This document shows positions 4,962-10,526 of a stretch of 10,526 bases of DNA, in pieces (position 1 is the stretch's first letter; the number at the start of each line of letters is the position of its first letter). The position numbers were made by a program, and so were the translations under genes. The notes under the pieces are model-generated. The model was not told the DNA's origin and ran no database searches. It saw only the letters and a program-made list of their open reading frames with translations. This DNA comes from Prevotella sp. (lineage in GTDB: Bacteria > Bacteroidota > Bacteroidia > Bacteroidales > Bacteroidaceae), in contig JAFLSH010000091.1 of the NCBI GenBank assembly GCA_022511055.1, positions 1 through 10,526 of the forward strand, in the 5' to 3' direction.

Positions 4962-7900
4962 ATGAACAGACAATTATTGGCTCTGACCCTCTTGGCGGCT
5001 TCTGCTCTCGGACTTTCGGGGCAGCCGCTGCGCCAGTTACAGTACTATCCTGACGGGCGCGACATAGTCTGCCATGACGGGCAGAATCGCTATACGCGCG
5101 CCCTCTATGGCGGCTACACCGAGTTTCGTGTAGAGACGAGCGACCGCCCCATCTTCGGCACTTTCCGCAAGCGCGCCCACCGTAACATTCGCTTCGCCCT
5201 GACCCTGAACGGCCAGACCACCAGTCTGGAGCAGACAACCCATTGCGAAGCCCGCTACAATGCGGGCTGGCGTTCCTATCTGCTGACGGACCAGTCATGG
5301 GGGGCGCATGCCCGGCTGCGGGTCAGCGTTTTGGCTCAGCCCGACACCGAGTCTGCCATCTGGCTGTTCGAGCCTGAGGGATTGCCGGCCGATGCCCAGC
5401 TCAGCTGCACGGTCTGCGATGTGCTTCGCCCCAACTTCAAGCGCGCCGGCGACATGGGCTCCGACCCGGCAGACTCCTTCGAGCCTGCACCGGCCGAGAC
5501 TAATAAGTTGGTGGCGCAATGGCCGGTAGGGCAGGGCAGGAGCTACGCCGTACTCGACTGCGATGAGCAGGGTGTCTATACGCTGACCAATCCCTCTGGC
5601 GCTGCGGCCGAGCAGCTTTACGACAAGGCATGGCGACACCACGAGTGGCTGGCCAATCGGATTGTGTTCAACACCCCCGACCCCTACATGAATACCCTGG
5701 GCGGTGCCCTGATGGCCGCTGCCGACGGCGCATGGGATGGCGAGACTTGGCTTCATGGGGCAGTGGTCTGGCGCATGCAGCTCCCTGGCTGGCGCGCCGG
5801 CTATTTGGGCGATGTGCTGGGACTGCCCGACCGGGCTCGCAGCCATTTCTCCGCATATGCCGCCAGTCAGGTGGACCAGGTTGAGCCGACCATTCCCGCT
5901 CCGGCGCTCGACCCGGACAAGGCGCTCTCGCGCGCCTTGAAGGCGTGGGGAACACCCATGTATTCCAACGGCTACATTGTGCGCTATCCCCACCGTAAGG
6001 ATGTGATGCACCATTACGACATGAATCTCTGCTACATTGACGAGCTGTTGTGGCACTTTGAATACGATGCCGACACCGCCTATATGCGCAAGATGTGGCC
6101 CGTGCTGACCAGTCATCTTGCATGGGAGAAGCGGAATTTCGACCCTGACGATGATGGTCTCTACGATGCCTATTGCTGTATCTGGGCTTCCGATGCCCTC
6201 TACTACAACAGTGGTGCGGTGACCCATTCCTCTGCCTACAACTACCGTGGCTTCTCGCTGGCTGCCCGCATTGCGGAAATCATAGGCGAAGACCCTACAT
6301 ATTATAGGAGCGAGGCCGAGAAGACACTCCGTGCCATGAACGAGCGACTTTGGTTGAGTCAGCAAGGACACTGGGCAGAGTATCAGGACTTTATGGGGCT
6401 GAAGCGCATTCACGACCACGCAGCTCTGTGGAGTGTCTATACCCCCATTGACTGTGGCGCCGCCACGCCCGCGCAGGCGTTTCAGGCTACTCAGTATGTT
6501 GACAGCTGCATTCCGCACATACCAGTCAGGTTTGCGGAAAAGACGGTCTGGATGGGCGCGCCCGACGGCGGAAGCCAATCGGAAAGCGGCAATTTGCGCC
6601 TCTTTCCGGCCGACGATGGCAGCTTGGCCACGATTAGCACCACCGACTGGCTGCCCTACGACTGGAGTATCAACAACGTGGCGGCCGAGGAGGTGATGCA
6701 CACCGCACTGAGCTTTTTCCAGGCAGGCCGCGCCGACGAGGGCTATGCGCTTGTCAAGGCCAATATCATGGACCAGGCTTATCTTGGCAAGAGCCCGGGC
6801 AACTTCGGCCAGATAAGCTACTACGACAAGGCTCGTGGCGAACTCTACCGCGACTTCTCCGACAACTCTGGCATTTCGGCGCGGGCACTCATACAGGGGC
6901 TGTTCGGCATTGTGCCCGATGCCCTTAACGGCCGGTGCATTCTGCGCCCCGGCCTGCCCGATGCGTGGGATAGCGCATCAGTGGAGACCCCCTACTTCAA
7001 GTACTCCTACCGCCGGCAGGGCAACGATGATGTCTATGAGGTGGAGCAGCACTTTGCCCGGCCGTTGCAGATAGTCTTGCGGCGCAACACCGGCGACGGG
7101 GGCTACGTGGAGACGGTGGGCTCCAGCGAGCAGAGGCAGACCTTTGTGGTCAGGCGCGTGGAGCGGCGGCAGGCTCCCGCCCCCCTGGTGCGTTCCAGGC
7201 AGATTGACGGGCGCATCTGGGGCAACAATTTCGACGACGTGCAGCCCGACCGCATGGAGACCGTGCCCATGACGGCCCAGCTGAACAGCCATGTCAGCGA
7301 CATCTTCAGGAATTCCTACCTCTCGCCCCGCTCACCCTACACGACACTCCAGCTGCCGGTGCAGGGCATAGGCGAGTGGTGCCACCCCGAGGCCACGGCG
7401 ACCATCGACGACACGGCACTCCGCCGCCAGGTCGGCGCAGCGGGCGAGTTCACGGCCGATGCGCTCGGCATTCCGTTCCGTTCTCCGGCCGAGGGGCACA
7501 ACATTGCCTACACCTCACTGTGGGATAACTACCCGGAGGCCATTACCGTGCCCCTTTCCGGGAAGGCCAGCCACGCCTATCTGCTGATGGCCGGCTCTAC
7601 CAACCACATGCAGAGCCACATTGACAACGGCCTGGTGATTGTCAGCTACGCCGACCAGACGGCCGACACCCTGCACTTGCAGAATCCCCACAACTGGTGC
7701 CCCATTGAGCAGGACTATTACGAAGACGGGCTGGCGTTCCATGCCGCCCAGCCGCGACCCTACCGCATCGACTTCGCCACCGCCCGTGTCAGCCGCGAGC
7801 TGATGCCCATGGGCGAACACTACGGCCGACCCGCCACGGGCGGCGTGGCCGGGAGCTACAACGACCGCACGTTGGCGAAGGGGGCAGGCGTGATTCTCGA

Positions 7901-8000
7901 CATGCCGCTGCACCCGCAGAAACGGCTTCGCTCGCTGACGGTGCGCACACTCTCAAACGACGTGGTGATTGGGCTGATGGGCATCACCCTGCAACGCTGA
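4962..8000 (+). CDS. Secreted six-hairpin glycosidase-like protein, probably DUF4450 family
   Basis: A 1012-residue exported protein. Residues 1-20 (MNRQLLALTLLAASALGLSG) are a signal peptide without a lipobox cysteine, so periplasmic location is likely. Residues about 25-210 look like an all-beta N-terminal domain. Residues about 235-665 have the alternating helix pattern and landmarks of an (alpha/alpha)6 glycosidase: ALKAWGTPMYSNGY near 325-338, DMNLCYIDELLWHFEYDAD (353-371), FDPDDDGLYDAY (393-404), SAYNYRGFSLAARIAE (424-439), TTDWLPYDWSINN (560-572) and RDFSDNSGISARALIQGLFG (630-649). A further beta-rich region (about 750-1012) may be a carbohydrate-binding or accessory domain. I think the family is DUF4450, found in Bacteroidetes polysaccharide-use regions, but substrate and catalytic residues are unknown to me; acidic residues D395-D398 are candidates only. 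No SusC/SusD pair is in view. The 20-base gap to the regulator suggests co-transcription. Confidence 0.7.
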   Translation: MNRQLLALTLLAASALGLSGQPLRQLQYYPDGRDIVCHDGQNRYTRALYGGYTEFRVETSDRPIFGTFRKRAHRNIRFALTLNGQTTSLEQTTHCEARYNAGWRSYLLTDQSWGAHARLRVSVLAQPDTESAIWLFEPEGLPADAQLSCTVCDVLRPNFKRAGDMGSDPADSFEPAPAETNKLVAQWPVGQGRSYAVLDCDEQGVYTLTNPSGAAAEQLYDKAWRHHEWLANRIVFNTPDPYMNTLGGALMAAADGAWDGETWLHGAVVWRMQLPGWRAGYLGDVLGLPDRARSHFSAYAASQVDQVEPTIPAPALDPDKALSRALKAWGTPMYSNGYIVRYPHRKDVMHHYDMNLCYIDELLWHFEYDADTAYMRKMWPVLTSHLAWEKRNFDPDDDGLYDAYCCIWASDALYYNSGAVTHSSAYNYRGFSLAARIAEIIGEDPTYYRSEAEKTLRAMNERLWLSQQGHWAEYQDFMGLKRIHDHAALWSVYTPIDCGAATPAQAFQATQYVDSCIPHIPVRFAEKTVWMGAPDGGSQSESGNLRLFPADDGSLATISTTDWLPYDWSINNVAAEEVMHTALSFFQAGRADEGYALVKANIMDQAYLGKSPGNFGQISYYDKARGELYRDFSDNSGISARALIQGLFGIVPDALNGRCILRPGLPDAWDSASVETPYFKYSYRRQGNDDVYEVEQHFARPLQIVLRRNTGDGGYVETVGSSEQRQTFVVRRVERRQAPAPLVRSRQIDGRIWGNNFDDVQPDRMETVPMTAQLNSHVSDIFRNSYLSPRSPYTTLQLPVQGIGEWCHPEATATIDDTALRRQVGAAGEFTADALGIPFRSPAEGHNIAYTSLWDNYPEAITVPLSGKASHAYLLMAGSTNHMQSHIDNGLVIVSYADQTADTLHLQNPHNWCPIEQDYYEDGLAFHAAQPRPYRIDFATARVSRELMPMGEHYGRPATGGVAGSYNDRTLAKGAGVILDMPLHPQKRLRSLTVRTLSNDVVIGLMGITLQR

Positions 8001-8089
8001 CCCGCGGTTTGGCGGAAGAAATGTGCAAACTACTATTAAATACGGCAGTCGAAACCCTAAAAAGCCTTAATACCCCCCCCATTCGCAGC

Positions 8090-8117
8090 CTGCCCCGAAG
8101 AGTTCGCAGATTTTTTT
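8090..8117 (+). terminator. Weak possible terminator overlapping the next promoter
   Basis: CTG (8090-8092) and CGAA (8096-8099) can pair with TTCG (8103-8106) and CAG (8107-8109), with a three-base CCC bulge and a GAG loop. One A and then seven T (8111-8117) follow. The stem is short and bulged, so termination would be inefficient; the T-run lies inside the promoter spacer of the next gene. Confidence 0.3.
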
Positions 8118-8118
8118 G

Positions 8119-8126
8119 TACCTTTG
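8119..8126 (+). promoter_or_regulatory. -7 element of the thioredoxin-domain gene promoter
   Basis: TACCTTTG is a perfect Bacteroidetes -7 element, followed 20 bases later by the ATG at 8147. The expected -33 position (around 8094-8098) has no TTTG, so the promoter may depend on an activator or be weak. Confidence 0.65.
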
Positions 8127-8146
8127 TGCCGTAAATACGTATAAAA

Positions 8147-10516
8147 ATGATGAACAAGACGATTATCATGACCATGGCGCTGACCCTGGCCGCACTGGCG
8201 GGGCAGGCCAAAGTGATTAAGACCATCAGCCGCCCGACGGCCACGGTCTGCCTGAACGTGTGGCAGGGCGAGTTGCGTGCCAACGAGGTCATTATGACCG
8301 ACACGGCCACCACGGTGCGCTTCACAATAGAGTACCAGTACCCCGTGGGCGCGAGCTTCCGCTTCGTTTCGAGCAGCTATCTGGCTGACCGCGCGGGCAA
8401 CCGCTACCCCCTGCGTGCCGCCGAGGGGATTAAGCTCGACGACTGGGTCAACTCGCCGGCTGACGGCAAGACCGACTTCACAATGCACTTCGAGCCGCTG
8501 CCTGCCGAGGTGCAGATTTTCGACTTTATCGAGGGCGACGTTGAGGGTGCGTTCAGGCTGATAGGCATTCACGACGACGGCTATCTGCCCGAAGGCATCA
8601 CCGACACCTACTGGCGTGACGATGCCACGGGCGACTGGCTGATAGGCTTTACCGCCAGCCACGTGATATACGGCAACCGCGTACACGAGATTGCCAGCCG
8701 GACAGAACGGAAGGACACCTACACGCTGACCACCGCCGACGGCGAGACCATCAGGGTGGGGCGGCTGCGGAAGGGGCTGCGCACCATCACCATCGGCAGC
8801 GCCGCGCCCGCCGTGTGCAGCCCAATCACCACGGCGACCCTGCCTGACTATCCCACGAAAGACCTGCGGGTGGGATTTCGCGACAATGGCTACCGCCAGG
8901 GCGACAGCGTGACCCTTGTCGGCTGGCTGAAGGACATGCCCGAGGCGTTGTGGAAGAAGGGCAGCGAGTTTGAGGTGAGTCTCGAGGATATTATCAAAGA
9001 CACGCCGGAGAACGCCTATGCCAAGATGGACTCCCTGGGGCGCTTCAGCCTGCGCTTCCCCCTGCTCAACACTTCGCAGGTGTTCATGGACTGGGGGCGC
9101 ACCACCATCTGCACTGTGATGGAGCCGGGCGAGACCTATTTTCTGCTCTACGACCACAAGACCGGCCAGCAGCTCTTCATGGGCACTGACGTGCGGGTGC
9201 AGAACGAACTCCTGGCTCATTCCCTGTCGATGGGTGATTTCAGTTTCACACCAGACGACAGGGGCAAGACGACGGCCATGGCGTTCTTGGAACGGACTGA
9301 CAGCGCCCGCAACAGCCAGATGGCCGAACTGCGGGAGCGCATAGGCCAGCACCCCAACCTCTCGCAGCGCTACATGGACTACCTGTCGGGCTACATTCTG
9401 ACCTTGCAGGGCGAGGGGCTGATGCAGGCTCGTTTCTATATGCCCAATACAGACTTGCCGCAGCCCTACATGGACTACGTGGGCCGTGAGCTGTGGCAGA
9501 AGCTCAGCCGCCCCTATACGCTTTACGGCTGCTTCTCGACCTTCATGCGCGACTACCTTGACCAGCTGCACCACAATGAGGCGATGATTATGCGGGGCGA
9601 CGAGACGGTGGACATGGTCAGGCGGCTGGAGCAGCAGGGCATAGTGACGCTGACGGCAGACGAGCAGCAGCAGCTGGATGCCTACGAGCCGCTGATGAAC
9701 AAGCTGGTGGCCGACCTGTCTGGAAACCCCGGCAGAGAAAAGATAGATTCGCTGGTCAAAGCCTTCAACGCCAACGAAGTCGTGCAAAAAGTGTCAAAAC
9801 TCATGGTTCGCATCGGCGCGCCCCTGCAGGATGAGCTGGACGCCTACGCATTCCGCAGGCACCTGGCCCACCTCGATTCGGTGGGCTGCGACCGCCCCCT
9901 GCGCGACATCTACCTGGCCCGGCTGGCCCACCGCGAGTTCAAGGCCATCCACGAGCCGCTCCGACCGGGCGTGATGGCCTTTGTCAGCAGAGAGCTGCAA
10001 ACGCCCGCCGCACTGGCCTCCGTGCAGGCGGAGCATGACAAGTACCTGGCTCTGCAGCGGCGCGACATTACCAAGACAGAGAGCCTGAAAAGCAACGACA
10101 ATGTGGCCGAGATGACCGAGGGCGAGCAGATTCTGCGCAAGATAACCGAGCCGTATCGCGGCAGGCTGGTGTTGCTCGACATCTGGGGCACATGGTGTGT
10201 ACCCTGCGTGGAGGCCCTGTCGCAAAGCAAGGAGGAATATGAGCGGCTGAAGGACTACGACCTGGTCTACCTCTACCTGGCCAACCGCAGCAGCGACCAA
10301 TCGTGGAAGAACGTAATCAAGGAGTACGACCTGGTGGGCGACAACATTGTCCACTACAACCTGCCCGACAGCCAGCAGTCCGCCATCGAGCATTTCCTTA
10401 AAGTCAACGCCTTTCCCACCTACCGTCTCATCGACCGCGACGGCACGCTCCTCGACGTGGATGTCGACCCTCGCTACCTTGAGAGCCTGGTGAACTTGCT
10501 GGAAAAGATGAAATAG
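8147..10516 (+). CDS. Exported TlpA/ResA-type thioredoxin-domain protein with long N-terminal region
   Basis: A 789-residue envelope protein. The first 20 or so residues (MMNKTIIMTMALTLAALAGQ) form a signal peptide without lipobox; tandem ATG codons at 8147 and 8150 both fit. Residues about 35-145 look like a beta-sandwich (TVRFTIEYQYPVG, FTMHFEPLPAEVQIFDF). Residues 240-350 resemble the small beta domain seen ahead of many Bacteroidetes thioredoxin-like proteins (GRFSLRFPL, MEPGETYFLLYD). Residues about 370-660 are mainly helical and charged. The C-terminal 130 residues are a TlpA/ResA-like thioredoxin fold: LVLLDIWGTWCVPC (674-687) with the redox pair C684/C687, and the cis-proline motif AFPTY (755-759, P757). 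By family this domain reduces or isomerises disulfides in the periplasm. Partner proteins are unknown, and no cytochrome or DsbD gene is near. It has its own promoter; the stop is ten bases before the window end. Confidence 0.82.
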   Translation: MMNKTIIMTMALTLAALAGQAKVIKTISRPTATVCLNVWQGELRANEVIMTDTATTVRFTIEYQYPVGASFRFVSSSYLADRAGNRYPLRAAEGIKLDDWVNSPADGKTDFTMHFEPLPAEVQIFDFIEGDVEGAFRLIGIHDDGYLPEGITDTYWRDDATGDWLIGFTASHVIYGNRVHEIASRTERKDTYTLTTADGETIRVGRLRKGLRTITIGSAAPAVCSPITTATLPDYPTKDLRVGFRDNGYRQGDSVTLVGWLKDMPEALWKKGSEFEVSLEDIIKDTPENAYAKMDSLGRFSLRFPLLNTSQVFMDWGRTTICTVMEPGETYFLLYDHKTGQQLFMGTDVRVQNELLAHSLSMGDFSFTPDDRGKTTAMAFLERTDSARNSQMAELRERIGQHPNLSQRYMDYLSGYILTLQGEGLMQARFYMPNTDLPQPYMDYVGRELWQKLSRPYTLYGCFSTFMRDYLDQLHHNEAMIMRGDETVDMVRRLEQQGIVTLTADEQQQLDAYEPLMNKLVADLSGNPGREKIDSLVKAFNANEVVQKVSKLMVRIGAPLQDELDAYAFRRHLAHLDSVGCDRPLRDIYLARLAHREFKAIHEPLRPGVMAFVSRELQTPAALASVQAEHDKYLALQRRDITKTESLKSNDNVAEMTEGEQILRKITEPYRGRLVLLDIWGTWCVPCVEALSQSKEEYERLKDYDLVYLYLANRSSDQSWKNVIKEYDLVGDNIVHYNLPDSQQSAIEHFLKVNAFPTYRLIDRDGTLLDVDVDPRYLESLVNLLEKMK

Positions 10517-10526
10517 CGGAAAAAAC

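Larger units (their letters stand above)
8001..8146. other. Intergenic region before the thioredoxin-domain gene
   Basis: This spacer holds a run of eight C (8073-8080), a direct repeat TTCGCAG (8082-8088 and 8103-8109), a weak hairpin with T7, and the -7 element at 8119. No gene is supported. Confidence 0.6.

Noticed and set aside
4850..5053. Small + strand frame bridging the regulator and the glycosidase-like gene
   Set aside because: It overlaps both real genes out of frame, has no domain, and the two genes have well-supported boundaries.
5295..6701. A 468-codon open frame on the minus strand
   Set aside because: Antisense to the glycosidase-like gene, His/Val/Gly-rich shadow composition, no promoter or domain; the + strand frame carries the signal peptide and family landmarks.
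8003..8014. CCGC/GGCGG pairing just after the glycosidase-like gene as a terminator
   Set aside because: Only four base pairs and no T-run follows.
8057..9787. A 576-codon open frame on the minus strand
   Set aside because: It lies antisense to the thioredoxin-domain gene, shows no recognisable motifs, and is explained by high GC at third codon positions of the + strand gene, which removes stop codons on the other strand.

Overview
The window looks like a Bacteroidales chromosome, most likely a fairly GC-rich relative of Prevotella. Three lines of evidence support this. Promoters are of the Bacteroidetes type (TAnnTTTG at -7, with TTTG-like -33 elements). Genes lack Shine-Dalgarno leaders. 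The rpmB-rpmG-DUF4295 cluster carries a small ribosomal protein that is, as far as I know, confined to Bacteroidetes. All genes I accept lie on the + strand. Genus-level placement is inference.

Positions 1-301 form a compact non-coding element bounded by a perfect 25-bp terminal inverted repeat. It contains a 21-bp-periodic array of dyad-symmetric motifs and looks like a MITE or another multi-copy intergenic repeat. Positions 302-590 hold three alternating-orientation copies of a nine-base word, followed by a good promoter. That promoter drives a tightly packed housekeeping operon: map (methionine aminopeptidase), tsaD (tRNA t6A synthesis) and a stand-alone CinA C-terminal/PncC amidohydrolase. 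A second promoter drives rpmB (L28), rpmG (zinc-free L33) and a 52-residue DUF4295 protein (probably bL38). This unit ends in a textbook intrinsic terminator at 3863-3904.

From 3905 the content becomes accessory. A new promoter leads into a 318-residue protein joining a YtfE/ScdA-like di-iron hemerythrin domain to a LuxR-type DNA-binding domain. Twenty bases downstream, apparently in the same transcript, is a 1012-residue secreted protein that resembles six-hairpin glycosidases and is probably of the DUF4450 family. A separate promoter precedes a 789-residue exported protein with a C-terminal TlpA/ResA-type thioredoxin domain (WCVPC).

The conserved left half serves translation and protein maturation. 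The right half combines a putative iron-based gas or redox sensor, a carbohydrate-active enzyme and an envelope thiol oxidoreductase. The least explained items are the 301-bp element, the di-iron/LuxR fusion and its link to the glycosidase.
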